Part shown: positions 1 through 8,951 of the stretch, piece by piece
How positions within the stretch are numbered: position 1 is the stretch's first letter
Layout of the letters: every line of letters begins with the position of its first letter
Origin: Sphingomonas pseudosanguinis
Lineage (GTDB): Bacteria > Pseudomonadota > Alphaproteobacteria > Sphingomonadales > Sphingomonadaceae
Assembly: GCF_014196255.1 (NCBI RefSeq)
Contig: NZ_JACIDH010000014.1
Location: 1-64,000, forward strand
Direction of reading: 5' to 3'
Length of the DNA stretch: 64,000 nucleotides
Notes under the pieces: model-generated
Seen by the model: the letters and a program-made list of their open reading frames with translations, nothing else
Told to the model about the DNA's origin: nothing
Databases searched by the model: none
Made by a program: the position numbers and the translations under genes

Positions 1-2
1 GG

Positions 3-83
3 CTCGCTACCCGCTTCGACCGCAACATCAAAAACTTCATGGCCGCCATCGCTCTCGCCGCAGCCGTCATCTGGTGGTTATGA
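3..83 (+). pseudogene. C-terminal end of an IS5-type transposase (cut by window edge)
   Basis: The first 26 codons read LATRFDRNIKNFMAAIALAA and run to WWL and a TGA stop. This is the typical end of IS5/IS4-superfamily DDE transposases, where a TRYD-K-NFMA-type segment closes the catalytic domain. Only the tail is in the window, so I cannot say whether the element is intact. No terminal inverted repeat could be confirmed in the following bases. Confidence 0.6.
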
Positions 84-118
84 GTCCGGACCCTAAATTG
101 CCACCACCCTTCCTCCCT

Positions 119-325
119 CCGTTCAGGCTGAGCGAAGTCGAAGCCCACGCTTCCGCCCGAGACGCAATCCCTTTTGGGAAAGGGATTCCCTTGGCCTTCG
201 ACTGCGCTCAGGCTGAACGGAGGTTGGGTATGGCGGGCCTTGCAATCGGCGCTTTTGAGAGGTGCCCCTATAAACGGCCGCCACCTCCCTCCCCTCCGTT
301 CAGGCGGAGCGTAGTCGAAGCCTAC
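119..325. repeat. Dispersed GTTCAGGCTGAGCGAAGTCG repeats, three copies
   Basis: Copies of one intergenic repeat lie at about 119-150 (forward), 195-220 (reverse) and 295-325 (forward, diverged). They fill most of the gap from 84 to 470 between the transposase tail and apt. The same unit recurs near 8952, 9136, 11529, 12939, 26262 and 30238, usually as inverted pairs, so it behaves like a REP/BIME-type family. I see no gene in this gap. Confidence 0.75.
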
Positions 326-470
326 GCCCGCTCCTGCGCCTCACGCCCATCCCTTGGCCCTCAACGCCGCCCAAGCAAACCGCAGGGCAAATACGGAAAG
401 ACCACGCAAAGGCCAGCGATCCTGCCCTACCCCCTTTACCCCCGCGCGCTGCCGGCCCATTAGGCCGCGC

Positions 471-1007
471 ATGAGCGCCAATGACGATCTCAAAGCCCTG
501 ATCCGCACGATCCCGGACTTTCCCAAGCCCGGCATCCAGTTCCGCGACATCACCACCCTGCTGCTCGACCCCGGCGGCTTCGCCCTCACTATCGAGCGGA
601 TGGCCGCCGCGACGCGGGGGGACATCGACCTCGTCGCCGGGATCGAGGCGCGCGGTTTCCTGTTCGCCGCCGCGCTCGCCGCGCCACTCAAGGCCGGCGT
701 GCTGCTGATCCGCAAGGACGGCAAGCTGCCCGGCGCGACCATCGCCGAGGATTATGCGCTTGAGTACGGCCAGGACCGGATCGCGATCCATGAGGATGCG
801 CTGGTCCCCGGCGCGCGCGTGCTGCTGGTCGACGATCTGATCGCCACCGGCGGCACCGCGCGCGCCGCCGTCCGGCTGATCCGCAAGGCGGGCGGCGTGG
901 TCGAACAGGCGCAGTTCCTGGTCGACCTGCCCGATCTCGGCGGCGCCGATGCCCTGCGCAAGGAAAACATCACCGTCGATGCGCTGGTGTCCTTTCCGGG
1001 GCACTGA
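471..1007 (+). CDS. apt: Adenine phosphoribosyltransferase
   Basis: This cytosolic purine-salvage enzyme converts adenine and PRPP to AMP and pyrophosphate. The 178-aa product opens with the family-typical DLKALIRTIPDFPKPGIQFRD segment (residues 6-26) and carries the PRPP-binding motif VLLVDDLIATGGTA at 117-130. The ATG at 471 is preferred over an upstream frame extension from 354, because family similarity begins here and the length fits the usual 170-185 aa. Its TGA overlaps the ATG of the next gene by one base, so the two are probably co-transcribed and coupled. Confidence 0.95.
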   Translation: MSANDDLKALIRTIPDFPKPGIQFRDITTLLLDPGGFALTIERMAAATRGDIDLVAGIEARGFLFAAALAAPLKAGVLLIRKDGKLPGATIAEDYALEYGQDRIAIHEDALVPGARVLLVDDLIATGGTARAAVRLIRKAGGVVEQAQFLVDLPDLGGADALRKENITVDALVSFPGH

Positions 1008-1462
1008 TGCGGCTCGCGCTCTATGAGCCGGACATTGCCGGCAATGTCGGTACGCTGATCCGCACCGCCGCCTGTTTCGGGGTGGCGGTCGATCTGATCG
1101 AGCCGATGGGCTTTCCCTATTCGGACCGGGCGCTGGCGCGATCGGCGATGGACTATGCCGACCGCGCCGAGGTCGTGCGGCACGCCGACTGGGCAGCCTT
1201 TCGCGCCGCGACGCGCGGCCGGATCGTGCTGGCGACCACGCTGGGCGCGATCCCCCTGCCCGAGATGCGGTTCCAACCCGACGACGTGATCCTGCTCGGC
1301 TCGGAGGGCGCCGGCGTGCCCGCCGCCGTGCATGACGCCGCCGACATCCGGGTCCGGGTGCCGATGCGCCCCGGAGTCCGATCGCTGAACGTTGCGATCA
1401 CCGGCGGGATTTTGATGGCCGAGGCGCGGCGCCAGACCGGTTGGGACCAAATGCCCGGTTGA
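1007..1462 (+). CDS. trmL: tRNA (cytidine(34)-2'-O)-methyltransferase, SPOUT family
   Basis: TrmL-type enzymes 2'-O-methylate the wobble nucleotide of certain leucine tRNAs using S-adenosylmethionine. The 151-aa protein has the three knot motifs of small SPOUT methyltransferases: IAGNVGTLIRT at 10-20, LGSEGAGVP near 97-105, and SLNVA at 126-130. Length matches TrmL/YibK, which lacks extra domains. The start overlaps the apt stop by one base. hemF begins shortly downstream on the same strand, suggesting one transcription unit. Confidence 0.9.
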   Translation: MRLALYEPDIAGNVGTLIRTAACFGVAVDLIEPMGFPYSDRALARSAMDYADRAEVVRHADWAAFRAATRGRIVLATTLGAIPLPEMRFQPDDVILLGSEGAGVPAAVHDAADIRVRVPMRPGVRSLNVAITGGILMAEARRQTGWDQMPG

Positions 1463-1497
1463 CCACGTCCCCCGCCCCGGCTCAGGAACCGGGGATC

Positions 1498-2358
1498 ATG
1501 ACCAGCCGCACCCCCGACATCGCGCTCGACGCCGAGCAGGATTCCGCCCGCCTCTGGTTCGAAGCCTTACGCGACCGGATCTGCGCCGCGTTCGAGGCGA
1601 TCGAGCGTGAAGCCGGGTCCGACGCCGCGTTCCAATACACCGCCTGGGACCGCACGGACCCCAGCGGCGAGGCCGGCGGCGGCGGCGTGCGCGGGGTGAT
1701 GAAGGGCCGGGTCTTCGAAAAGGTCGGCGTCAATGTCTCGACCGTCGGCGGCACGTTCGAGGGGCCGTTCGCCCAGACCATTCATGGTGCGGGCGACGAT
1801 CCGCGCTTCGTCGCGACCGGCATCAGCCTGGTGGCGCATATGGCCAACCCGCATGTGCCGGCGGTGCACATGAACACCCGCTTCCTGACCACGACCAAGC
1901 GCTGGTTCGGCGGCGGCGCCGACCTCAATCCGCCGCTGCCCATCGAAGAGGACACCGCCGACTTCCACGCCCGGCTGCAGGCGGCCTGCGACGCGCATGA
2001 TCCGGAGCATTATCCGCGCTTCAAGGCATGGGCGGACGACTATTTCTACATTCCGCATCGCCAGGTGCATCGCGGCGTCGGCGGCATCTTCTACGATCAT
2101 CTCGAAGGCGATTTCGACGCCAATTTCGCCTTCACCCGCGATGTGGGCGAGGCGTTCCTCGACATCTTCCCGCGCATCGTCCGGCGGCGCATGGGCCTGC
2201 CCTTCACCGAGGCCGATCGGGCGCAGATGCTGGCGTGGCGCGGGCGCTATGCCGAGTTCAACCTGGTCTATGATCGCGGCACACTGTTCGGGTTGAAGAC
2301 CGGGGGCAATATCGATGCGATCCTGATGAGCCTGCCGCCGCTCGCCACCTGGGAGTAA
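1498..2358 (+). CDS. hemF: Oxygen-dependent coproporphyrinogen III oxidase
   Basis: HemF decarboxylates two propionates of coproporphyrinogen III using O2, an aerobic step of heme synthesis. The 286-aa product has the family blocks GGGGVRGVMKGRVFEKVGVN, ANPHVPAVHMNTRF, WFGGGADLNP, GVGGIFYDHL and FNLVYDRGTLFGLKTGGN. The ATG at 1498 is chosen over an in-frame start at 1441, because 1441 lies inside trmL and adds residues foreign to the family. The gene follows trmL closely, and a GNAT gene begins 5 bp after the stop. Confidence 0.95.
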   Translation: MTSRTPDIALDAEQDSARLWFEALRDRICAAFEAIEREAGSDAAFQYTAWDRTDPSGEAGGGGVRGVMKGRVFEKVGVNVSTVGGTFEGPFAQTIHGAGDDPRFVATGISLVAHMANPHVPAVHMNTRFLTTTKRWFGGGADLNPPLPIEEDTADFHARLQAACDAHDPEHYPRFKAWADDYFYIPHRQVHRGVGGIFYDHLEGDFDANFAFTRDVGEAFLDIFPRIVRRRMGLPFTEADRAQMLAWRGRYAEFNLVYDRGTLFGLKTGGNIDAILMSLPPLATWE

Positions 2359-2362
2359 GCCG

Positions 2363-2956
2363 GTGGCGCTGATCCCCGTCGAGTCCAGCGAGATCGCCAC
2401 CATCGTCACCACGCTGGAGATGCGCGAACGGCCCCGGCCACGGCCGATGCCCGCCTCGCCGCTGTCGCTGGTCGCGTGGAAGACGCCCGATCTGGCCAAA
2501 TATCGCGCGCTGTTCCAGCGGGTCGGCGCACCCTGGCTGTGGTTTTCGCGGCTGGTGATGGACGATGCGACGCTGGCGGCGATCGTCCATGATCCGGCCG
2601 TCGCGGTGTTCGCGGTGGTCGACCGCGCCGGGATCGAGGTCGGGATGCTCGAACTCGACCATCGCCAGCCGGGTCAGTGCGAGATCGGCTATTTCGGGCT
2701 GATCCCCGAGCTGGCCGGGCGGGGCCGTGGCCAATGGCTGATGGCGCAGGCGCTGATGCGCGCCTGGACCGCGCAGGTCGAGCGGGTGTGGGTGCATACC
2801 TGCACGCTGGATCACCCGGCCGCACTCGGCTTCTATCGCAAGCAGGGCTTCGTGCCGGTGTCGCGCGCGATCGAGACCTTTCCCGATCCCCGCGACCTGG
2901 GCGTGCTGCCCGAGGATGTCGCGCCTCAGATCCCCCGGCTGGCCAACCGGCGATAG
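2363..2956 (+). CDS. GNAT-family N-acetyltransferase
   Basis: The 197-aa protein has the GNAT fold signature. EIGYFGLIPELAGRGRGQWL (about residues 108-127) is the acetyl-CoA pyrophosphate loop, and DHPAALGFYRKQGF is the C-terminal substrate/CoA segment. It starts with GTG four bases after the hemF stop, so it is likely the last gene of the apt-trmL-hemF unit. Its last 31 bases overlap the convergent gene ending at 2926. The acceptor substrate cannot be deduced. Confidence 0.85.
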   Translation: MALIPVESSEIATIVTTLEMRERPRPRPMPASPLSLVAWKTPDLAKYRALFQRVGAPWLWFSRLVMDDATLAAIVHDPAVAVFAVVDRAGIEVGMLELDHRQPGQCEIGYFGLIPELAGRGRGQWLMAQALMRAWTAQVERVWVHTCTLDHPAALGFYRKQGFVPVSRAIETFPDPRDLGVLPEDVAPQIPRLANRR

Positions 2957-3687
2957 GCCGCGACCGCGATCAACACCTGCGCCAGCCCGGCGGCCATGCC
3001 GGTGGCGGCCGCCCCGCCCTGCACCAGCGCCATTGCGACGGGATTGCCGCCGCTCGCCTCGATCCGGTCGCCCAGCAGCAGGAAGGGCTGCGCCGCGATC
3101 ATCCCGCCCAGATAGGTGCAGCCCGCCAGCGCCGCCATCGACAGGCCCGTGCCGCGCGTCAGCACCACCGACCGCGCGATCGCCGCCAGCGCGGGCATCC
3201 GCCGCTCGGCGAACAGCACCGGGCCGACCAGCATCAGCCGGCCCGCGACATACAGCCCCGGCAGGATATAGAGCAGCATGCCCACTCCCGTGGGCAGCGC
3301 GACCAGGATCATCGCCAGCAAAAAGCGCGGCGCGACCCGCAGGCCCAGGCTCAGCGCCTGCCCCACGCTGAACCGCCCCCCGCTCAGGACCAGGGCGAAC
3401 AGCGCCGCCGATCCGATCATGCCGATCGCATAGGCGGCGAAGTACCAGCCGCCATAATGGCCCGCCCAGGTGCCGACCGAATCGAACCACGCGATGGCGC
3501 GCGCGGTCGCTTCGCCCTGCCCCCCGCCCGGCGCGGGTTCGGCGGGCAGCGGCGGATCGGGCACCAGCAGGGCCACCGCCAGCGGCGGCCAGAACAGGAA
3601 GGGCGCCGCCAGGCGGATCAACAGATCGCGGTCCCGGCGGAACAGGCTCCACGCGTCCCGCAAGGTCGCAACGATAGGCAATGGCAT
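2926..3687 (-). CDS. Polytopic membrane protein of unknown function
   Basis: The 253-aa product begins MPLPIVATLRDAW at the ATG at 3687, which overlaps by one base the stop of the upstream minus-strand gene. It has several hydrophobic stretches (for example FLFWPPLAVALLV, FAAYAIGMIGSAALFALVL and LLAMILVALPTGVGMLLYIL) and an Ala-rich last helix. The middle GPVLFAERRMPALAAIARSVVLTRG resembles the corresponding part of its neighbour (NERRGLGAIRRSIALTRG), so the pair may be diverged paralogues. Function is unknown. Confidence 0.75.
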   Translation of the reverse strand: MPLPIVATLRDAWSLFRRDRDLLIRLAAPFLFWPPLAVALLVPDPPLPAEPAPGGGQGEATARAIAWFDSVGTWAGHYGGWYFAAYAIGMIGSAALFALVLSGGRFSVGQALSLGLRVAPRFLLAMILVALPTGVGMLLYILPGLYVAGRLMLVGPVLFAERRMPALAAIARSVVLTRGTGLSMAALAGCTYLGGMIAAQPFLLLGDRIEASGGNPVAMALVQGGAAATGMAAGLAQVLIAVAAYRRLASRGI

Positions 3688-4556
3688 CAGATCAGCGGTG
3701 AACCGTCCTCGGGGTGATGCGGCGCGGCCACCGGAACGCCGGCGGTCGCGACATAGAGCCGCGCGATGAACACATAGGCCATGGTCATGAAGCCGGCGGT
3801 CACGATCGATCCGACCAGACCGGTCAGCGCGAGCACCCAGGTGATCCGATCGGCCCCCAGGATCAGGCGGAAGATCAGGCCGGCCACGCCTTGCACCGCC
3901 GCCGCTGCGACGAAGAAGACGATACTGAACAGGATGGTGATGCCGATCAGCCGCCAGGTCATGCCCCTGGTCAGCGCGATCGAGCGACGAATGGCCCCCA
4001 GCCCGCGCCGTTCGTTGAGCACCACCGCATAGGTCAGCATCAACCGCGCCATCAGCCAGAAGCCCAGCACCACCAGGGTCAGCGCATACAGACCGATGAA
4101 CAAGGCGGCGCCGGAGGGCAGCGGCGGCATCAGCGCGGGATTGCCCTGCGCCGCCACCGCCCGGGTGAAGTCGAAACCCGACAGGCCCAGCACGACGAGC
4201 GGCACGAACACCACCAGCGCGATGATCAGGCCCATCGCGAACGCCACGCCCAGCAGCGGCAGCAGGCGTCGGACGCCGGCGCGCGATGCCTCGGCCGAGG
4301 TCGTCGCCGGATGCGTCGCCAGCGCCATGATGGCCAGCTGCGCCCAGATGCCCAGCACGATCGCGATCAGCCCGACGAGCAAGCCCGTCGCGCTCGCGCT
4401 GGCGGACATCTGCGCCATGCTGGTCTGGGGGACCAGCAGGACCTGCAACATCGTAGGGAGGACGAAGCCGATCGCGGCAAAGGGCACGAGCATGCTTGCC
4501 CTGCCCGCCAGCACCTGTTGGGTGCTGTCCCATACCGATCCGATTCTGACGGTCAT
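3687..4556 (-). CDS. Polytopic membrane protein, glycerophosphoryl-diester-phosphodiesterase membrane-domain-like
   Basis: The 289-aa inner-membrane protein has about six to seven hydrophobic segments. It contains the YAVVLNERRGLGAIRRSIALTRG block seen in proteins annotated with the glycerophosphoryl diester phosphodiesterase membrane domain, without a catalytic domain. It is the first gene of a two-gene minus-strand unit and its stop overlaps the next start by one base. The divergent lipB starts about 165 bp away, so the promoters of both units probably lie in 4557-4720. Confidence 0.75.
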   Translation of the reverse strand: MTVRIGSVWDSTQQVLAGRASMLVPFAAIGFVLPTMLQVLLVPQTSMAQMSASASATGLLVGLIAIVLGIWAQLAIMALATHPATTSAEASRAGVRRLLPLLGVAFAMGLIIALVVFVPLVVLGLSGFDFTRAVAAQGNPALMPPLPSGAALFIGLYALTLVVLGFWLMARLMLTYAVVLNERRGLGAIRRSIALTRGMTWRLIGITILFSIVFFVAAAAVQGVAGLIFRLILGADRITWVLALTGLVGSIVTAGFMTMAYVFIARLYVATAGVPVAAPHHPEDGSPLI

Positions 4557-4720
4557 CCTTGGCCTCCCTGCCGCTTATGGCCACGACGGCGTGACCATCC
4601 CCTGTCCTGTGTCGTCGCCTTGCCTAGCCGATCCCCCCGCGCAACGCCATCACCGCCCCGGGCGACGAGCCGCGCCGCCCGCTTGCATCGCCGCCGCCCG
4701 AGGCGCAGATAGCGGGCATC

Positions 4721-5392
4721 GTGACCCAGCCCCCCGACATGCCCGATATCGAATGGCGCATCAGCGCCGGCCAGACCCCCTATGATCAGGCGCTTGCCGA
4801 AATGGAGGCGCGCGCCGCCGCCGTGGCGGCAGGCGAGGCGCGCGAGCTGGTCTGGCTGCTCGAACATCCGCCGGTCTATACGGCGGGGACCAGCGCCGAT
4901 CCGGTCGAGCTGGTCGATCCGCGCTTTCCCGTGTTCCAGACCGGGCGCGGCGGCAAATACACCTATCACGGCCCCGGCCAGCGCACCGGCTATCTGGTGC
5001 TGGACCTCAGCAAGCGCGGGCGTGACGTGCGCCATTTCGTCCATAGCCTGGAGGCCTGGCTGATCGCCGCGCTCGCCCGGCTGGGCGTCCATGCGTTCCA
5101 GGCGGACGGGCGCGTCGGCATCTGGACGCGCGACGGCGGACCGGAGGCCAAGATCGGCGCGATCGGCGTGCGCGTGCGCCGCTGGGTGACGCTTCATGGC
5201 TTTGCGATCAACGTCGCGCCCGACCTGTCCCATTTCGGTGGGATCGTCCCGTGCGGCCTGCCCGAATTCCCGGTCACCAGCCTTTTTGCGTTAAACGGCG
5301 TCAAGTCGTTGGAAACCTTTGACGAGGCGCTGGCGTTCACCTTTCCGGCCTTTCTCGACAGCCTCCATCCGGTCGGACAAAACGAGGCTTGA
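4721..5392 (+). CDS. lipB: Octanoyl-ACP:protein N-octanoyltransferase
   Basis: LipB moves octanoate from acyl carrier protein to lipoyl domains, the first step of lipoate assembly. The 223-aa sequence shows [12 protein letters not shown] (residues 76-87), the catalytic lysine K144 in [11 protein letters not shown] and the catalytic cysteine C178 in [12 protein letters not shown]. Start is GTG at 4721. The gene stands alone and diverges from the membrane-protein pair. Confidence 0.95.
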   Translation: MTQPPDMPDIEWRISAGQTPYDQALAEMEARAAAVAAGEARELVWLLEHPPVYTAGTSADPVELVDPRFPVFQTGRGGKYTYHGPGQRTGYLVLDLSKRGRDVRHFVHSLEAWLIAALARLGVHAFQADGRVGIWTRDGGPEAKIGAIGVRVRRWVTLHGFAINVAPDLSHFGGIVPCGLPEFPVTSLFALNGVKSLETFDEALAFTFPAFLDSLHPVGQNEA

Positions 5393-5483
5393 GGACCGGG
5401 CGGTATCCGATTAATGTCCACCCCGATTTGGGTATTAAGGGCCAGCAAGCCGTTCCAAATCCTAAATATCAAGGGAGCTTCCA

Positions 5484-5753
5484 ATGCGTGCAATCATCTC
5501 CAAGGTCCTGATGGGCTCGGTCATCGCCGGCGCGGCGCTCGCGGTTTCGGCTTGCGGCTCGAAGACCGAGAACACCACCGACGCGAACATGGTCACCGAC
5601 ATGAACGCGACCGAAGGCATGGACACCACCACCGACAACATGACCGCCGTCGACGGCACCATGAACGGTGGCATGATGGCCAACGACACCATGGGCAACG
5701 ACATGATGATGTCGAACGACACCATGATGACCAACATGTCGAACGCCATGTAA
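5484..5753 (+). CDS. Small methionine-rich lipoprotein
   Basis: The 89-aa product has a lipoprotein signal: positive MRAIISK, a hydrophobic run, then a lipobox ending VSAC at about residue 24. The mature part is almost only Asn, Asp, Thr, Met and Gly, with 15 methionines in about 65 residues arranged as NDTM, NDMMM and NDTMM units. It should be anchored in the envelope after acylation. Met-rich clusters can bind Cu(I), but that is inference. A clear terminator follows at 5782. Confidence 0.8.
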   Translation: MRAIISKVLMGSVIAGAALAVSACGSKTENTTDANMVTDMNATEGMDTTTDNMTAVDGTMNGGMMANDTMGNDMMMSNDTMMTNMSNAM

Positions 5754-5781
5754 TCATCGTCGGGGTCATTCCCACGATGAA

Positions 5782-5815
5782 GGGGCCGTCCGGGCGACCG
5801 GGCGGCCCCTTTTTC
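5782..5815 (+). terminator. Rho-independent terminator after the Met-rich lipoprotein gene
   Basis: A GGGGCCGTCCGG / CCGGGCGGCCCC stem (one G-T pair, 4-nt loop) at 5782-5809 is followed at once by TTTTTCTT. It ends the transcript of the gene at 5484-5753. Confidence 0.85.
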
Positions 5816-6037
5816 TTGCGGCGCGGCCGGCCATGAATATCACCCAAGGGGGTCCTGATCCTGCGGCATCGGCCGATCCCTCCACCTCTTGCGAACGTCC
5901 TGATCTCGTTACTTTTCGAGAACGATGGCGCATGCGGAGATTGTAGAATCGGTGACGATTTTCATTGGGTCGCACCCCGAAAAGCGTTATGTTTCGGGAC
6001 GCTTTTCGAAGCCCTACGGGGGAAGGATCACATAGAG

Positions 6038-6757
6038 ATGAAGGTGGTGCGTACCGCGCTGGCGGCCGGCGTGGCGTTTTGGGGGATGGGTGCCGCCGCA
6101 CCCGCATCGGCGCAATTCTTCCTGCAGCCCTATAACTTCCAGGGAAAGCCCGTTCGCGGCGACGAACCCGGCATCGGTCAGCCCCTGCCGGGCGCGACGC
6201 CGGCGGAGCTGCGCGCGGGCGTGCTGTGGAACATGCGCTCGGCGCTGAACGTCGCGGCGCTGCAATGCCAGTTCGAACCCATGCTGTCCTCGGTGGTGAA
6301 CTATAACGCCATCCTGAAGGACCATGATTCCGAGCTGAAGGGCGCGTTCGACACGCTGGGCGCCTATTTCAAGCGGACCAGCAAGACGCCGCGCGAGGGC
6401 CAGATGGCCCTCGACCAATATGGCACGCGCACCTATTCCAGCTTCTCGTCGGTCGCGGGCCAGCTCGGCTTCTGCACGACGGCGGGTTCGATCGCGCATC
6501 AGGCGGTCTTCACCCCGCGCGGCCATCTGGGCGAGCTGGCGGTCGACCGGATGCAGGAACTGCGCAACAGCCTGGTCCCCTATGGCGAGCAGCGCTTCCC
6601 GCGTTATGTCGGCCGCGAACAGCGGTTCAACGTGACGATGCCGCGCCTGGATGCGCTGTGCTGGAACAAGAAGGCCGAATGGGTGCCCAAGAAGTGCGGC
6701 GCGCAGAACTGGCCGCCCGCCGGAACCGCCGCCGCGACCAGCATCGCGGCACGCTGA
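6038..6757 (+). CDS. Secreted protein of unknown function
   Basis: The 239-aa product has a Sec signal peptide (MKVVRTALAAGVAFWGMGAAAPASA, probable cleavage after ASA near residue 25). The mature part holds conserved-looking cysteines in LQCQFEP, LGFCTTAG, DALCWNKK and PKKCGAQ, which could form two periplasmic disulfides. ATG at 6038 follows GGGGGAAGGATC. I do not recognise a characterised family. Similar exported proteins are common hypotheticals in sphingomonads. Confidence 0.75.
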   Translation: MKVVRTALAAGVAFWGMGAAAPASAQFFLQPYNFQGKPVRGDEPGIGQPLPGATPAELRAGVLWNMRSALNVAALQCQFEPMLSSVVNYNAILKDHDSELKGAFDTLGAYFKRTSKTPREGQMALDQYGTRTYSSFSSVAGQLGFCTTAGSIAHQAVFTPRGHLGELAVDRMQELRNSLVPYGEQRFPRYVGREQRFNVTMPRLDALCWNKKAEWVPKKCGAQNWPPAGTAAATSIAAR

Positions 6758-6764
6758 ACGCCAA

Positions 6765-6905
6765 TCCTCCCCAAGCTGTGCTTGGGGAGGGGGACCGCCG
6801 CGAAGCGGTGGTGGAGGGGCAGGAACGTCGGCGGGGGCATGAACCCCAGCGGCCGTGACACCCCTCCGTCAGGCCTGATGGCCTGCCACCTCCCCTTGCA
6901 GGGGA
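6765..6905. repeat. CTCCCC...GGGGAG palindromic intergenic repeats
   Basis: Two units occur: one built on CTCCCCAAGCTGTGCTTGGGG (6770-6790) plus a GACCGCCGCGAAGCGG part, and one built on CACCTCCCCTTGCAGGGGAGG (about 6889-6908) with GTCAGGCCTGATGGCCTG before it. Related units occur near 8823, 12749, 15100, 24747, 32650 and 33535, always between genes. They form strong hairpins but lack U-tracts. Confidence 0.7.
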
Positions 6906-6956
6906 GGAAAATCCAGCCCCTCCCCTTTTCGCGCGGAATTTGCTAGGCGCGCGCCC

Positions 6957-8819
6957 ATGCTCAATCTGAATGGCATCACCGTGCGCCTGGGCGGCCGCAC
7001 GATCCTCGACGGCGCATCCGCCGCACTCCCCCCCGGTAGCCGGGTCGGCCTGATCGGCCGCAACGGTGCGGGCAAGTCGACGCTCGTCCGCGTGATCGCG
7101 GGCCAGCTGGAGGCCGATGACGGCGCCTGCGAAATGCCCAAGGGCGCCAAGCTCGGCTATATCGCGCAGGAAGCCCCCGACGGCACCGCCACCCCGTTCG
7201 AGACGGTGCTGGCCGCCGATATCGAGCGCGCCGAACTGATGGAGCGCAGCGAGACCGAGAGCGATCCCGAAAAGCTGGGCGACATCTATGAGCGCCTCAT
7301 CGCGATCGACGCCTATACCGCCCCCGCGCGCGCCTCCAGCATCCTGCAGGGGCTCGGCTTCGACGAAGCGATGCAGGCGCGGCCGCTGTCCAGCTATTCG
7401 GGCGGCTGGAAGATGCGCGTGGCGCTCGCCGCCCTCCTGTTCTCCGCGCCCGACGTGCTGCTGCTCGACGAACCGTCGAACCACCTCGACCTCGAAGCGG
7501 TGATGTGGCTGGAGGATTTCCTGAAATCCTACCGCGCGACGATCCTGCTGGTCAGCCATGAGCGCGACTTCCTGAACAATGTCGTCGACCATATCCTGCA
7601 TCTGCAGGGTGGCAAGGTGACGCTCTATCCGGGCGGTTACGACTCGTTCGAGCGCCAGCGCGCCGAGCGGATGGCGCAGCTCGCCGCCGCCAAGGCGAAT
7701 CAGGACGCGCAGCGCGCCAAGTTGCAGGACTATATCGCGCGCAACTCGGCCCGCGCCTCGACCGCCAAGCAGGCGCAGAGCCGCGCCAAGATGCTGTCGA
7801 AGATGCAGCCGATCGCCGAGATGGCGAACGATCCGTCGCTGTCCTTCGACTTCCCCGATCCCGACCAGCTGCGCCCGCCGCTTATCACGCTGGACCTAGC
7901 GAGCGTGGGCTATGCCGAGACGCCGATCCTCAAGCGGCTGAACCTGCGCATCGACCCGGACGACCGGATTGCGCTGTTGGGTCGCAACGGCAACGGCAAG
8001 ACGACGCTCGCCCGCCTGCTCGCCGCGCAGCTGACGCCGATGGAAGGCGACATGAACTCGTCGGGCAAGATGCGGGTCGGCTACTTCACCCAATATCAGG
8101 TCGAGGAGCTCGACACCGACGACACGCCGCTCGAGCATATGACGCGCATCATGCGCGGCGCGACCCCGGCAGCCGTGCGCGCGCAGCTGGGCCGGTTCGG
8201 CTTTTCGGGTGACAAGGCGACGACCAAGGTCGGCAAGCTGTCGGGCGGCGAACGCGCGCGCCTCGCGCTGGCGCTGATCACTCGCGACGCGCCACACATG
8301 CTGATCCTCGACGAGCCGACCAACCACCTCGACGTCGACGCGCGCGAGGCACTCGTCCAGGCGCTCAACATGTACAAGGGCACGGTCGTGCTGGTCAGCC
8401 ACGATCGCCACATGCTGGAGATGACGGCGGATCGACTCGTCTTGGTCGACAACGGCACCGCCAAAGAATTCGACGGGTCGCTCGACGATTACATCGCCTT
8501 CGTCCTGAAGGGCGATGCGGGCCAGGGCGACGCCGCGTCCAAGGCGGACCGGGCGGCGAGCAAGAAGGCCTCGGCCGAGCAGCGCGAACGCTTCAACGCG
8601 ATGAAGAAGACGCTGCGCGGTATCGAGGACGAAATGGCCAAGCTGACCCGCGAGCGCGACGCGCTGGACAAGGCGATGAACGATCCCGCGGCGGCCGAAC
8701 CGCGCCATGCCAAGCTGTCGATGGGCGAACTCAACAAGCGTCGCGCGGAGGTGGTTGACAAGCTGGCCGAGGCGGAAACGCGCTGGATGGAAGCCGGCGA
8801 GGCGATGGAGGCGGCGTAA
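6957..8819 (+). CDS. ABC-F family ATP-binding protein
   Basis: The 620-aa protein has two ABC ATPase domains and no membrane part, the layout of ABC-F translation factors that act in the ribosomal E site. Walker A motifs are GRNGAGKST (34-42) and GRNGNGKTT (about 342-350). Signatures are LSSYSGGWKMRVALA and LSGGERARLALAL, and Walker B regions are LLLDEPSNHLDLE and LILDEPTNHLDVD. A basic linker (about 240-285) and a coiled-coil C-terminal domain (about 525-620) fit the YheS/Uup-like branch. A resistance role is not implied. Confidence 0.9.
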   Translation: MLNLNGITVRLGGRTILDGASAALPPGSRVGLIGRNGAGKSTLVRVIAGQLEADDGACEMPKGAKLGYIAQEAPDGTATPFETVLAADIERAELMERSETESDPEKLGDIYERLIAIDAYTAPARASSILQGLGFDEAMQARPLSSYSGGWKMRVALAALLFSAPDVLLLDEPSNHLDLEAVMWLEDFLKSYRATILLVSHERDFLNNVVDHILHLQGGKVTLYPGGYDSFERQRAERMAQLAAAKANQDAQRAKLQDYIARNSARASTAKQAQSRAKMLSKMQPIAEMANDPSLSFDFPDPDQLRPPLITLDLASVGYAETPILKRLNLRIDPDDRIALLGRNGNGKTTLARLLAAQLTPMEGDMNSSGKMRVGYFTQYQVEELDTDDTPLEHMTRIMRGATPAAVRAQLGRFGFSGDKATTKVGKLSGGERARLALALITRDAPHMLILDEPTNHLDVDAREALVQALNMYKGTVVLVSHDRHMLEMTADRLVLVDNGTAKEFDGSLDDYIAFVLKGDAGQGDAASKADRAASKKASAEQRERFNAMKKTLRGIEDEMAKLTRERDALDKAMNDPAAAEPRHAKLSMGELNKRRAEVVDKLAEAETRWMEAGEAMEAA

Positions 8820-8822
8820 ACC

Positions 8823-8877
8823 CGTTCCTCCCCTGCAAGGGGAGGTGGCAGGCCGAAGGCCTGACGGAGGGGTGTCG
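8823..8877. repeat. CTCCCCTGCAAGGGGAG intergenic repeat
   Basis: A unit beginning TCCTCCCCTGCAAGGGGAGG, then GGCAGGCCGAAGGCCTGACGG, follows the ABC-F stop. It is the inverted orientation of the unit near 6889, so the ABC-F gene is flanked by inverted copies. No U-tract is present. Confidence 0.65.
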
Positions 8878-8951
8878 CGGTATGCGAGAGGGGGCCGCTC
8901 TTACGGTCGGGGACACTCCTTCTACCATGCGAAGCCTCTAGCCAACCGTCT

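Noticed and set aside
2926..4584. A single 552-aa minus-strand gene
   Set aside because: The frame runs through the separate 289-aa membrane protein. The stop/ATG overlap at 3687 and the hydrophobic profile show two coupled genes.
6765..6905. CTCCCC hairpins as Rho-independent terminators
   Set aside because: The stems are strong but no U-tract follows in either direction, and the same unit occurs in many gaps regardless of gene orientation, so they are called repeats.
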